From: Anadara kagoshimensis
Lineage: Eukaryota; Mollusca; Bivalvia; Arcoida; Arcidae
Length of the DNA stretch: 64,000 bases
Reading direction: 5' to 3'
Assembly (NCBI GenBank): GCA_021292105.1
Contig: CM037874.1
Location: 26,772,583-26,836,582, forward strand
This document shows positions 10,880-23,704 of this stretch, piece by piece. Both the position numbers and the translations under genes were made by a program. The notes beneath the pieces are model-generated. The model had not been told where the DNA came from. It searched no databases and worked only from the letters and a program-made list of their open reading frames with translations. Numbering within the stretch: position 1 is the first letter of the stretch; each line of letters opens with the position of its first letter.

Positions 10880-12465
10880 CTAACGCAAAGGCTGCTCATG
10901 TAAAGGCTGCTAACGCAAAGGCTGCTAACGCAAAGGCTGCTTATGTAAAGGCTGCTAACGCAAAGGCTGCTTATGTAAAGGCTGCTAACGCAAAGGCTGC
11001 TCATGTAAAGGCTGCTAACGCAAAGGCTGCTCATGTAAAGGCTGCTAACGCAAAGGCTGCTCATGTAAAGGCTGCTAACGCAAAGGCTGCTTATGTAAGG
11101 GCTGCTAACGCAAAGGCTGCTTATGTAAAGGCTGCTAACGCAAAGGCTGCTTATGTAAAGGTTGCTAACGCAAAGGCTGCTTATGTAAAGGCTGCTAACG
11201 CAAAGGCTGCTCATGTAAAGGCTGCTAACGCAAAGGCTGCTCATGCAAAGGCTGCTAACGCAAAGGCTGCTTATGTAAAGGCTGCTAACGCAAAGGCTGC
11301 TTATGTAAAGGCTGCTAACGCAAAGGCTGCTTATGTAAAGGCTGCTAACGCAAAGGCTGCTTATGTAAAGGTTGCTAACGCAAAGGCTGCTTATGTAAAG
11401 GCTGCTAACGCAAAGGCTGCTCATGTAAAGGCTGCTAACGCAAAGGCTGCTCATGTAAAGGCTGCTAACGCAAAGGCTGCTTATGTAAAGGCTGCTAACG
11501 CAAAGGCTGCTTATGTAAAGGCTGCTAACGCAAAGGCTGCTCATGTAAAGGCTGCTAACGCAAAGGCTGCTCATGTAAAGGCTGCTAACGCAAAGGCTGC
11601 TTATGTAAGGGCTGCTAACGCAAAGGCTGCTTATGTAAAGGCTGCTAACGCAAAGGCTGCTTATGTAAAGGTTGCTAACGCAAAGGCTGCTTATGTAAAG
11701 GCTGCTAACGCAAAGGCTGCTCATGTAAAGGCTGCTAACGCAAAGGCTGCTCATGCAAAGGCTGCTAACGCAAAGGCTGCTTATGTAAAGGCTGCTAACG
11801 CAAAGGCTGCTTATGTAAAGGCTGCTAACGCAAAGGCTGCTTATGTAAAGGCTGCTAACGCAAAGGCTGCTTATGTAAAGGTTGCTAACGCAAAGGCTGC
11901 TTATGTAAAGGCTGCTAACGCAAAGGCTGCTCATGTAAAGGCTGCTAACGCAAAGGCTGCTCATGTAAAGGCTGCTAACGCAAAGGCTGCTTATGTAAAG
12001 GCTGCTAACGCAAAGGCTGCTTATGTAAAGGCTGCTAACGCAAAGGCTGCTCATGTTAAGGCTGCTAACGCAAAGGCTGCTTATGTATAAAGGCTGCTAA
12101 CGCAAAGGCTGCTCATGTAAAGGCTGCTAACGCAAAGGCTGCTCATGTAAAGGCTGCTAACGCAAAGGCTGCTCATTTAAAGGCTGCTAACGCAAAGGCT
12201 GCTTATGTAAAGGCTGCTAACGCAAAGGCTGCTCATGTAAAGGCTGCTAACGCAAAGGCTGCTTATGTAAAGGCTGCTAACGCAAAGGCTGCTCATGTAA
12301 AGGCTGCTAACGCAAAGGCTGCTCATGTAAAGGCTGCTAACGCAAAGGCTGCTCATGTAAAGGCTGCTAACGCAAAGGCTGCTCATGTAAAGGCTGCTAA
12401 CGCAAAGGCTGCTTATGTAAAGGCTGCTCATGTAAAGACTGCTCATGTAAAGGGTACTTATGAAA
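10880..12465. repeat. 30-bp minisatellite with 510-bp higher-order repeat
   Basis: The array is about 1.59 kb. Its 30-base unit is made of two related 15-mers, GCTGCTAACGCAAAG and GCTGCT(T/C)ATGTAAAG. Variant bases (TTATGTAAGG, TCATGCAAAG, GTTGCTAACG) fall in the same order in 11011-11520 and 11521-12030, which gives a higher-order unit of 17 x 30 = 510 bp. A two-base insertion near 12088 shifts the phase of the remainder. Because the unit is a multiple of three, the minus strand is open for 400 codons (decapeptide SSLCVSSLYI). The plus strand is also open in one frame (AANAKAAYVK). Openness on both strands follows from the repeat itself and is not evidence of a protein. Confidence 0.95.
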
Positions 12466-13408
12466 ATGTCACTTGTTTAACGATAGCACTTTTGGTGAGA
12501 ACATGCAATAAGGTTTACGCGAGAAAGCAAAAACTATTTATAATTGGTACGGAAATACTTTTCTCAATACTATTCCGGTGAGCGCGAAAAAATGGTTGCG
12601 TAGCACTTAAAAGTTACTTTGTAAGCACGCAACAAGTTTCGTGTGAGCACACCAAAGCCTTCGTATGAGCAGCATACAATTTTGCGTGAAGATGGATTTT
12701 TTACCTTAAGGATAATTCAATGTTTTACCATTTTTGCACGTGACCATGCAGGAATTTTGAATACCTTTTCAGTAGAAATTTTGCATTTGGCATTAGCAAC
12801 CGTATGCACAAGATAAAATAAAAAAATAACTGTTCAATCCCCAATAAGCATTGACCTTAAGCACTTATTAGTAAACAGCTTAGCGTTTCAAAATGTGCAT
12901 CATTTTATGATCAGTCTGGACGGAAAAAAAATCCGTTGGCAACTTCGATATTACTATCTGTTGTCAAAAGTAGCATTTTGTCTTCTGACAACAACTGAGG
13001 GTAACAGTCGTGTTATTGATGTCCATGTGCAGGGAACCTTTTAAAATTCCGGACTAAATCAGGTAAAAAATTGACTATACATACAGCTTCTATATTGTTT
13101 TATGAAAAAAAAGACAAATTAAATTTTCTTGGGGGAAAATATGATTGACAAAAAGTTAAGTTGTTTTTTTTTCGTGGTGATTTTGTACGCGGATTTATGG
13201 TTTGGGTTGGCATCATTTTTTATGGCAAAACATCGCTGAGAATCATTAACAAAACTGTAGATGTTAATTTTGACCACAATTACCAATTAAAGATGTTCAA
13301 TGGTTGTTTAATGGCCATGAAAACAAAATGATAGTGTTTCATCAGGACTCGGTGTCTATAGTCATACTGCTGAGAAACGCAAAGTCTGTTACCTTACACC
13401 GTCTGAGT
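12466..13408. other. Non-coding flank of the minisatellite
   Basis: The first 200 bases contain scattered words such as AAGCACGCAACAAG and GAGCACACCAAAG that look like decayed repeat units. The rest is unremarkable AT-rich DNA. Confidence 0.4.
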
Positions 13409-13522
13409 TGTCATATACCATTTTTTGAATTTAATCATAAAATACATTCAAAAAATGGTATATGACAATATACTATTTTTTGAATGTATTTTATGATTAA
13501 ATTCAAAAAATGGTATATGACA
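13409..13522. repeat. Family R7 hairpin: double palindrome
   Basis: TGTCATATACCATTTTTTGA and its inverse TCAAAAAATGGTATATGACA bound the first 59 bases. A second, head-to-head copy follows immediately with its centre (ATTTTATGATTAAA) reversed. The whole 114 bases form one large inverted repeat with arms of about 48 bases. Confidence 0.9.
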
Positions 13523-14529
13523 GAGTGAATGCAAAAGAGTCCCGAATGCGCTTTGAACAATGGAATGGGGGAATCTTAAAACGATAAAGATAAAGATGAA
13601 TGGAAGAAAGGGTTTGGCATAGCTTGAAGAATTCGAATGGTATATTACTAGTATTGCCACGGTGTACAAATAGAACATTTGTTACAGTGTAATCTGAATT
13701 ATTAAAGATGATTTTGTAAATCAAAAGTGATACGTTATAAACTGAACATGTCTCGTATTGAGGGAAAAAAATCGGAGACTTTGAGACATTTTTTTTTGCA
13801 ACTCCCGCTATTCTAATACAAAATTTACCTTAGTAATGCACGAAATAAAAAGTAATAAAAATCTAAATGTTATAATGTTTATTAATCGCCTACAGTAAAC
13901 CCTGCTAAGTAAACTTGGTTCTTTGAAAATAACTTCATTTCCTCAACGTATGGCACTTTTTCACGTGAATGTTAGTTGCAGTACAAAATGGTGTATGAAA
14001 ACGTCTTTCGTGACGTCACTTGAAACATAAAATTATTTTCGACTCCTATTTAAAATAATTACCGTTTGTGGTAATTTTTTTTGGAATATATGGAATTTTT
14101 TTTTGATAAAGTTTAGTTAAATTGTTTGAACATTGAATCGACCATTCACATTTTTTGTTTCTTGGACGGTTCTAAAATTTGGAAGTCTGTAGATGGCGAA
14201 TCGGATAGACATAAACTAAACGAATAGAAGAAGTATTAAAGATTAAAGTTGAAAAAAAAAATGTAAAATTAGCCATTTTTCCTGGGTTATCAAGTGATAA
14301 ACCAGGTTTTAAAAGGACAAATCTAAAATGAACTATTTTATATTTCATCAGATTTTTGACCAAAACAATGTCAATGTATAATCATTCCAATCGCCCAACG
14401 TCGAATAAAATTTCTGTATTGTAATAGAGTGTCGTCTTCCTTTTTCCAACATTTTGACAGTAAGATGTTGTCAACTACATGCAGTTTGAAACAAATTTGT
14501 TCTTTATAGTAATGAATTTGATTTTCTAG
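13523..14529. other. AT-rich non-coding stretch, nothing recognised
   Basis: No repeats shared with the rest of the window and no coding signal were seen. Confidence 0.5.
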
Positions 14530-14664
14530 GAGTTTTACCCTTCCGGAGCACCCGGGTCTCACTTCCCTGGTGGAAGTTCACGTGTCTAACCTAACTAGTC
14601 AGTTACAAAGTTTTTACTTTGCTTCTGGATTGTGATTCGGACATTGATTAGTATGTTTGTTTTG
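14530..14664 (+). repeat. Family R3 dispersed repeat
   Basis: It carries CCTTCCGGAGCACCCGGGTC, CACTTCCCTGGTGGAAGTTC, a variant of GTGTCTAACCTAACTTGTCA, and TGCTTCTGGATTGTGATTCG in the order of the R3 consensus. Confidence 0.85.
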
Positions 14665-15781
14665 GATTGTACAATAACAAGAATTTTGTTTTTATATAAT
14701 GTAAAGAAATTCAAAATCCAAACGATCATATTTATAAGACACGTACAAGTTAATATGATTTATAACTTTGTTTTCCGAATTCAAGTGTGGATATCATGGA
14801 TCAACTTGTACACGATATGGTCATGTTGAATTGGCGATGGACATAAATTATCGCCACTAGTACCGTACGGCCGCTAAATTGATAGGTTGACAATATTAAA
14901 AAAAATAAAAATTGCTGAGCGGATCAGGCATTCGAAGAAATGGTTTCAAGATTTTTGTTATTTCACCGGCTAAAAGAGAAGAAAATATAGAAAACTTACC
15001 CAACCTTAAATCCGCAGCAAAACGCTATAAAAATAAAAAGAAGAAAATTGTATGAAAAAAGAATTATTTTCAAAAAATACTTTTTTTTCGGAAAAACTGC
15101 ATCTAAAAAAATACTTTAACGAACATTGCTTTTAGGTCTCCAATTTTTCAGAAGATTTTGCAGCATTTGTTTTCGTGAAGTTGAAAGTAATTTCAATTTC
15201 CATTGCTCCAAAAATAGTTCCAAGGAACAAACATGAAAAATAATTCACAAGAAATTTTGAAATTTCGAGACTTTTATACTAATCAGTGTCCACAAATAAT
15301 GACGAGTTTCTTTTTTTTATTCTTCATTTAATTTTTAACCCTACTATCATCACTTACCAAAAACTTTTCCATTTGAAGTATCTTCTATATAAATACTAAA
15401 GATGTTATTTTTTCTTTTCGGTTAAACCATAACATAACTTCACTTGGACGTCTATAACCGTCAATGCCGTGAATGTACCCCGCCCGAGGAATAACGTTGC
15501 TTGTTAAATTCATTTTACACAGAGATAACAAATTTGAATTTAAAAATTGATTATTTTATTTATTTAAACGTTTGACAAATAAAACACAATTTCCTTGATT
15601 TCCGGCACTTTATTGTACTGGATAGGTATGAATAATCAATAGGTCTGTGGTACATACGAAATCAAATTTAATAAAACTTACATTGCTGTATATTGTACAT
15701 GGTTCGTTAGAACTATCAATTTACATGTATTTTTTCTAAAATATCAGAAATCCAACTGAAATATTACCAATCCGCCATTTA
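14665..15781. other. AT-rich non-coding stretch, nothing recognised
   Basis: Long A and T runs are present. No repeat family or coding signal was seen. Confidence 0.45.
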
Positions 15782-15948
15782 GGAGATAACTATGTTACAT
15801 TTGAAGAGTTCCGACCGTAAAACGTGGATTTTACTGTCGCAAAATGAGTTCTACCTGGCGACGCTTGCGGAGCCAGGTAAACGGTATTTGCGACAGTAAA
15901 ATCCACGTTTTACGGTCGGAACTCTTCAAATGTAACATAGTCATCTCC
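15782..15948. repeat. Near-perfect 167-bp inverted repeat with a nested hairpin in its loop
   Basis: Arms of about 62 bases, GGAGATAACTATGTTACATT ... TTTTACTGTCGCAAA and its inverse, differ at one or two positions. The 43-base loop contains ACCTGGC ... GCCAGGT, a second small stem. A related fragment (TCCGACCGTAAAATGTAGAT) lies at 16277-16318. It is probably a foldback or MITE-type element; no transposase is present. Confidence 0.92.
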
Positions 15949-18072
15949 ATTCTAATGCAAATCAAAAAAAATAATGTTCAAATTAGTTGAATAATGAAGA
16001 TTTCCGATGCTACAATTAGGCATTGTTTAGTACAGACGCATCAATGTAGACCTGTATCGTTGCGCCACAACACAAATATAGTTCTATCACTAAAGCACTG
16101 AGATCCATAGGTAATTTAATTTTACTGTTCGAAATACAGGTGCTGAATAAATATAACAAAATCTTTGTTTACAACGATGGATTATGTCATTACGTTTTGT
16201 AAACAAAAGCACATGTACCGGCGTGTAGGAATACATGACGTAATCGTAGTCTAGACAGCACGCGACGTCATAAATCCGACCGTAAAATGTAGATTTTACT
16301 GCGGTCGGGGTCCAATCAAAATCCTGTTTACAAAATCTTAGAATGCATTAGAATGAAAAGATAATGTGCGCAGTCTCTTTGAGACAGTTCCCTTTCAATT
16401 CCTTATGTTATGATCATATACCATTTTTAAAAATGTAATTATAAAATACATTAAAACAGTCAACAAAAGTCTGTATTTTATGATTAAATTCAAAAAGTGG
16501 TACACTTATTACAATCATGTGGAGTCTCAATATTCACTTCACCAATGGATATTTTTATGTTTAAATTATGTCCGACATAATTCCTAACTATTCCATTATA
16601 ACGAACAATACAATTGTCTTTATTATACTTTCAATATTCCCCACGATAACTTTAACAAACATATAGATATCTACAATTTACATTTCGGTGTACACAGCGC
16701 AACAGTATTCTACAGCGGAAATGACGAGTGTAAATGCAGATGATTTTGTCAACGTAAACAAAAAAGTTCAGACCAATAAACTTATGCTTCTACATTATTT
16801 TTATTAGATAACTGCTTAATGATTTACATTCTCAAGTTAAAAGTGGACGTGCAGTTTGAAAACGTTGAATTTGTGAGTACATCTGACTGAACTGATGAGA
16901 TAACGTTGGGGAGTTCGATGTTATTGGGCGTAGTGATACTGTTGTTAATTAGGGGAACATTGCAATAAGTTTGAATCAGTTGTGATTTTGATTTCAGTGC
17001 GGACGGGTGTAGATGGTAATACTGCTGCGGAAAGAAGTTGTTTTGGTGTGTTGCGTAAATATCACTAGACGTCTATAGCGTTGACCTGGATAGACTTGCT
17101 TCAAAAGTATTCTATTTCCGGTTCCATCTATACACAGTGGTAATCTCTGTTGTAACTTCGAACGAAACTTTCATTGCGACGTCCAGTGTTCATGTCTGTC
17201 TTGTCTCCATACCCGAGTCATTTACTGTGCATAAAGGCTATTTTGAACATGCATATATTGCGATTAAATTTTTATTTGTATCTTTTTGTCAACATTTTAA
17301 TTATATTTCAACAAAGAAAAGAGAGACCTAAGTGGAAAAAATAACGTTTTCTTTTAAATCAGTCTGTGTGAGTGTGTGCATACCATAAATTTTGCCACTT
17401 TTTCAATAAAATCAAAATGATTAAGTATAAATACTCCTATTAGGTACCTCATATGTAGGTCGTCCAGGTGTGAATTGTCTTGATTCAATCACGCAGGTAA
17501 AAGGTACATTCATTTGTAATCTGGGGCCCAAATGGATAGCTGGAATACATATTTTCTGTCACAAATATGATTTTTTTTATATACAGACGTTAACCAAAAC
17601 ATGCAGCATTGACAAAAATATCATTTTAGTTAGGTCTCTGAATAGTAAATAAATATGCACTGTTAATTTGTCCGAGCAATTCTTTATTAAAATGTAATTT
17701 ACCATATTCCATGTTCAAAATAGCCTTTATGCACAGTATTGCTTGTATGGCATCGACTCTAAGTTAATGCGCTGTGTAGTTACGTTTACATCCTGCTTTT
17801 TCCAATTTTCAATGTTACGCGCAACCCTCAAACAAGGAATCTAGAAACCCGTTGACACATAGATTGCCAACAAAGCCGGGACTACTTTTAATTTGTTGTT
17901 ATCGGCGGCTAACATATAATGACAATTAAAGTGTTATCGAAGTAGTTACAATGGAATTGTAAATAATAATGATAATATTAATAGATAGATAGATAGATAG
18001 ATAGATTATGTTCTATTTTTCTTGGTTCCTCTTGTTATTGGTTTTTTTTATCGAGAACTATTTCTCAATTCC
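15949..18072. other. Non-coding stretch with a decayed R7 hairpin (16413-16508) and a (GATA)n tract (17981-18006)
   Basis: The R7-like sequence has ATCATATACCATTTTT on one side and AATTCAAAAAGTGGTACAC on the other, with a disrupted middle. The tetranucleotide tract is short. No gene was recognised. Confidence 0.5.
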
Positions 18073-18212
18073 GCAGGTGTAGCTACACTTAGCTACACAG
18101 GAAGTTACTATCCTTCCGAAGTACCCGAACTCACTTCCGTGTGCATGGTGTTTGTTCGCGTGTATAATTTGATTTGCCAGTTTTGAAATTTTTCATTTTG
18201 CTTTCTGTGATT
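18073..18212 (+). repeat. Family R3 dispersed repeat, diverged
   Basis: AGGTGTAGCTACACTTAGCT, TCCTTCCGAAGTACCCGAAC and TCACTTCCGTG follow R3 order with many substitutions. Confidence 0.7.
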
Positions 18213-19991
18213 GATTAAATAAATGAATGCAATGTTCTAAGGCAGTTTAATAAGAAACTATGTGCGATCATATTTGCCACATTGTCCCACACATTGTCAG
18301 TAGGAAGAATCAGACCAAAAAATGGCTATCATCCTTTATAGTACAACAATAATAAAATTCTAAAATTATCTATAGCATATTATATTCAATGTTCTGAATT
18401 TCTTCATTGTATTCAGATGACAGTTTATTTCTCAGAATATTTGTTAGTTTTTTTAATCGCTTTAGGTATTCAGTTCGATGTTCTAAATTTTTGCATTGTA
18501 TTCATATGACAATTTATTTCCAAGAATAATTTTAATAGTTTTTTAATCGCTTTAGGTTTTGTTTATTTTTAATCTTCAATCCCTTCTATGACGTTTGAAA
18601 TAAAATTGAAAATTAAACATTTATAAGTTTGTCAACAAATGTAGATGGATTACAGGAAACTCTTATTTGACACATAGATATGTGAAATAAATTTGTATCG
18701 GATTTCTAGTTATATTTGTATAGAAAGGATGGGCAAAATTATTATGTGAAAACACTGAAATCGCCTAAAGTGAAGTGTCTCAAAAATGTGCCAGTTTTTA
18801 TTTTATTGATTGTTCCATTACTTCTACCCGTTCAAATATTTGATTTATTTCAATGATGGACAAGTTCTGCTGTCTATTTTCCAGAGAACAATCACAAAGA
18901 ACAATGACATCTATTGGCTATGTCACCAATACCATTTCGTGTTTCAATTTGTTCACCAATACATTACCTATTGTACATATTAGGCATTGTTCGAATCTGT
19001 TTATGGTTTGCTTGTAAATATAATAACCAATTTCAGAGACAAACGTGTTAACTACATTTTTATTTGTTGACAGTGATCATTTTATCAGCCACGGAACACC
19101 ATTATGTTTGTGTTTATCTTTAATAGATACTAGTGTATATATAGGCATCTTACATAACAGTTTTAATCGACATTTTTTATATGGAATATTACATAACAAT
19201 TGATTCCGTCATGTTGGTTACATTACCAATCTATATTTTCTTACTGTTTGAAATAGTAGAGCATGATTTAAAAATACTTTTGAGTTTTGAAATAGTAAAG
19301 CATAATATAAAAAATAATATATCTGATTAAGTCTAACACTTTCCTGTTTTGTGAGACTGGATTATCTTGACCTTCGTTCAAGTTTTGAATAATGTGTTTT
19401 AAAATATGAATATAGTCATATTTGTTATCAGCAATCTATTGTTCGTAACAAATTAAATTTCAAACGTAGCTCATTTTGGGCGATTCACTTCACAATCAGT
19501 GCATCGGAGCTTGAAACTTTATAAACAGCATCAGTATTTGAGAACTTTGTAAAGTTGTCATCATCATGACTCAAAGTTCATGCTCTGGACCTATGCATGT
19601 TATATTATAACAATGATCTAATGGTCTCCAAGTTAGCAAGAACCAATAGGACACTTATATTATAAAGTACTATCGGGTATTAAATGAATATAGGTTTTAG
19701 AAGCTGGTTGACCTTTATTTTACTTAAAAACCACAATAACCTGATATAGGAACCTTCAAACATTTTTCATGAATCGATAATTAAGAACTCCAAACTATAC
19801 ATTCATTATATGGACTTGAAGGGTTATCAATTTCAAGAGGAAGGTTGGTGATCTAGACATCAATTCATGGTCAAACCCATAATGACACCTTTTCTTGATA
19901 GAAAACTCTTTAAAACGACTTCTGTTACGGGAATAAGTGTCTAAAGAACTGCTATGGTTGCAAAGACAGCATGTGACTAATTTACTATTTT

Positions 19992-19993
<2 letters not shown>
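18213..19993. other. AT-rich non-coding stretch, nothing recognised
   Basis: A local duplication of GTATTCAGTTCGATGTTCTA-like text occurs near 18390 and 18470. Otherwise nothing organised was seen. Confidence 0.45.

Positions 19994-20085
<92 letters not shown>
19994..20085. repeat. Compound microsatellite (AC)n-(TA)n
   Basis: About 38 bases of AC repeat with one interruption run into about 52 bases of TA repeat. Confidence 0.95.
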
Positions 20086-20088
<3 letters not shown>

Positions 20089-20154
20089 GTATATGGCGTG
20101 GTTATGTCCTCAATATTTTACGTCAATTATATTCTTCTTTATACGTAAGCACTA

Positions 20155-20225
20155 TAGTACTGTCATGTGCTGTTTTTGAATGCATTTTTTAATAGAAATT
20201 CAAAAACAGCACATGACAGTACTAT
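20155..20225. repeat. Family R7 hairpin, single palindrome
   Basis: The arms ACTGTCATGTGCTGTTTTTG and CAAAAACAGCACATGACAGT are perfect inverses, separated by AATGCATTTTTTAATAGAAATT. The pairing extends into the flanking ATAGT/ACTAT. Confidence 0.92.
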
Positions 20226-20682
20226 TGTGACGTATGTGTTTAATATGCAAACTTCCATATCCAATACACTTAAAAACATCTAGTATATGGATCTGACATA
20301 AACTAAATGTACAAGAACCATCTTTTCAGCTTGCTTGAGACGGAATCCCATTGGATTTTAAACAGGACCACGGCGTCGAAATTAGAACCTCTCTATCAAC
20401 GCGGGTCCTTTTTGTACTTAGCGTTGTTGGTTACATTCACTGTAGTCAGGTATAAAGCCTTTAGCTTTAAAATACTGAAGAGTGTGATGTTTTTTCAAGT
20501 ACATGTATATGTCAAATCTTTATTCCTCTTCAATATAAATTCTAATACTTTTTCAACACCAGACACTTTTCTGTTTGACAAATTGCATAACGTGTGCGTG
20601 TTTATGTCACAAGTGCATTTTACCCTAAGATATCTACGTCAAACACTTACATATCAACTTGTGATCAAATCACAAAGTAAAA

Positions 20683-21330
20683 CAAGAGGCCCATGGGCCT
20701 GATACGCTCACCTGATAACTAATGGCTAGTTTTCGAGATAATTAAACATTTTGGTATTGTTTGGCATATGTGACCTTGACCTTTAAACCCATAACCTTTT
20801 TCTATACATCAAAATGATTGTTGTATCAATACCTACAACATTCTAATATACATGCCTATACAAAAAGTTTATAGTTTTCGAGATAATAATTATAATCAGA
20901 GGTAAAAAAATTAGGTCACGACCTTCACAATTGACCTTGACCTCATTTTGAAGATACTAACAAGAAAATGTCAAAACTGAAAACCCCATGTCATTATCTG
21001 GTCAAATATTCAAGTTATAACAATTTGGAGCTATTTTACGATTTTTTCAAAATTAAACGCAAAAACGCGTAACCTATTTTTTGTCCGAATTTCACAAAAT
21101 GAACAAACTATAGGCTTAAGACCCTAGAGAAGCCAAATATCACATCAGATTTTTTCCCCAATCAGTACTTTCGGAGAAGAAGATTTTTTAAGATTTTTGC
21201 ACCCCTAGGTCACCTTGGCACCAACCAAAATTTTTACCGAATGGGCAGCTCATTTCAGCTTCCTTGGTTATATTTCGACAGATTTTCGACAGCTGCTATC
21301 TACATAAATCTCTAGGCAACTTTAATTTTT
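20683..21330 (+). repeat. AACAAGAGGCCCATGGGCCT-type interspersed repeat
   Basis: The start AACAAGAGGCCCATGGGCCT, followed by GATACGCTCACCTGATAACT and several GACCTTGACCT words, matches a repeat type I know to be common in bivalve genomes. The 3' limit is uncertain. No open frame is maintained. Confidence 0.6.
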
Positions 21331-21699
21331 AGCTACTGCTAGTTGTATTTCGGTCGCAAGTTCCTATAGTTTTGATATTTCAGGATTCAGATAAAAGATT
21401 TCATTGAGTAGATTTATAAAAATGAATTCGGACAAAAAGCTTCGCTACCTATTTCATGTGGATACAGTCTTCCACTGTGCTACTTAATACCAAGTAATAA
21501 ATGAGATAAAGTTTTAACAATACCAGGGACGTATATTCCGTACCTGACAATACACATACATGTCAAATCCTATATGGTAACAAAATTGAATTTAAATTAT
21601 AACAGTTCCCGTCTTATAAGTATTTCTATTATATTTCACACAATAAACACAAATTCGTCACGGTAGGATGCAACTAATGGTATAAAAATTAGCTCCCTT

Positions 21700-23355
21700 G
21701 ATATTTAAAGGTTAAATTTTGTGAAAGAAAAACACCATTGACCTGTGCGCTTGACCTTTGATTTAAATATATTTATTGTGGACCAGTCCTTTTATGTAAA
21801 GGGGGCACAGGTGTTTATTTCGTTTATATCATGGGAAACGTACATTTTTATGAAGTTTGAATCCTAACACTACCCATTATTGAATGGGTCCTCTGATATG
21901 AATATGCCAAATGAAAGGTCAAGCTGCTAGGTTAATGTTGTTTGCCTATACCTGTTGCTGTTTATTTACAGGTGTACATTTTATCACTTAAAACATCCAC
22001 CATGATGTATTCAGACTGATTGTATTATCTTTTAGAGTAAGAAAAAATAGAACAGTTTCTAGCTGTAAACAGGTAACGTATCACCAGTACTGCAAGGTAA
22101 GTTTGGAATTATTGCAGAACATTTCAGTGCATTGAAACATTAATTGAATTTGGAAAAACCCATCGCTTCGCTTAAATTATTTAATATAATGACGACTTAT
22201 AAAATATTCAATATATTGCATTCAAGTACAGGTTAAGGTAATGTGGGTTAAAGTAAACTGGTTTTAATAGTGCCGTTACTAGGCATTAGTATATGTCCTC
22301 TTTTAATCTTATTGAAACTGTGTTTTGAGTTGTTGGTAATTGCGTTTCGCTCTATTGACATTACTTAATATTATAAAATTTTCGTGTAGAAGACACTGCA
22401 TGCCAATACTTATACCATCATAAAGTAGCTGTATAGGTATAGGAAAATAACATTGACCTGTCCGTTTGATCCTTCATTAGGAATGGTCCACCCAATACAT
22501 AGGTAGCGTTAGAGTTCGCAGTTAATTAACACATTAACATACATGTATTGCCCATGATTAGTATTCACATCAAATAGACGTTATAACATGCACGTGTGAT
22601 CCCTATTACTTAAATTGACTTGTCCATAATGAATATTTAAATCAAAAGTCAAGTGGACAGTTCAATGTTGTTTGCCTATTGTACATCGGCATTTAGATAA
22701 TCATACAAATATTCATGCATCTTGATTCTTAGAAAGTGTTATTTGTCAATATGCATTATAGACTGATGGAAAAAAACTACCTTTTCGTATTAATTGTCGT
22801 CCAATCCTGGATAAAAGCAGGCATTATATCAACTGTGTTGAATATTGGTCAGTTTATGATTTGAAATCATATGGATATAAAACTTTAGTCATTATCACTA
22901 TAAAACTCTTGATAATATTTGTAAATAATGTATACCCAAACCACAAATTTCGAAAAAAGCTTCAATATCAGGGATAAGGTCAATATCCAGGCTGGGAAAA
23001 AAAGGAAAGGATATATTTGTATAGTTTAAGCAAGTCATGAAATCTTATCCTTGCTGAGCATTTATATGTATTTCCATAATACCTGTGTGTATATGCAAAC
23101 AAAGTTGGCCGTACCTGTCTGCTTGACCTTTAATCAGTATAAATAAAAAAAGCAGTATATTAGTGTTTAGGGAACAAATGGATGTGTTTATTTCGTCTGC
23201 GCCATGGGGAAATGCACATTGTTTTTTATGTATTAACTGTGAATTCTAACAGTACCGATGCATTTGGTGGAACGATGCATTTGGTGGATCGAGTATATGA
23301 ATATTCCTAATGAAAGGTCAATCGAGCAAGTTAATGTTGTTTGCCTATACACGAT
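21700..23355 (+). repeat. Family R13: three degenerate tandem units of about 690 bp
   Basis: Each unit has ATTGACCTGTxCGxTTGACC (near 21738, 22452, 23111), then a TTTATTTCGT(T/C)TxxxxCATGGG block in units 1 and 3. Next come an AATGAAAGGTCAAG-like word and the closing phrase AATGTTGTTTGCCTAT (near 21937, 22664, 23332). Spacing between equivalent words is about 660-730 bases. Confidence 0.75.
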
Positions 23356-23704
23356 TCTTGCAGTAAGAAGACTTGATCAAATAAATACATAATATGAAGA
23401 GTTTCAGTTTACTATTACATTATTATAATGTTTACATAACAGGTCACTCTATCTGTCAAGTTTAAATTTCAGTAACCGAGGAATTAATGATCATCTTAGT
23501 AAATTGAAGCCCTGGTATCTTCATGACACGATGTCACGTGTTAATACTGATAGAAAAATCTTTGAGTGCACAATTCTGATAAAGTTTTTTGACAAAGATA
23601 TTATATTTTAATCGTCATAAAGTTTCTAACTTTTTAAAAGATAAATTACGTCGCTGAATGTACTAAGGGAAATAACTCTTATGATATTTTAAACTTTCCC
23701 AGTC

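Noticed and set aside
10852-12054. 400-residue minus-strand open frame of SSLCVSSLYI decapeptides
   Set aside because: It is a by-product of a 30-base tandem unit without stop codons. The plus strand is equally open, there is no signal sequence or splice context, and a two-base shift ends it within the array.
10880-12465. CRISPR-like regular repeat
   Set aside because: Units are contiguous with no unique spacers, and the surrounding DNA is eukaryotic. It is a minisatellite.
12466-12700. Second minisatellite with GAGCACACCAAAG-like units
   Set aside because: Only a few loosely similar words are present, not enough to claim a repeat array.
20307-20702. 131-residue plus-strand open frame
   Set aside because: Its composition is not protein-like, it matches no family I recognise, and it runs into the start of an interspersed repeat at 20683.
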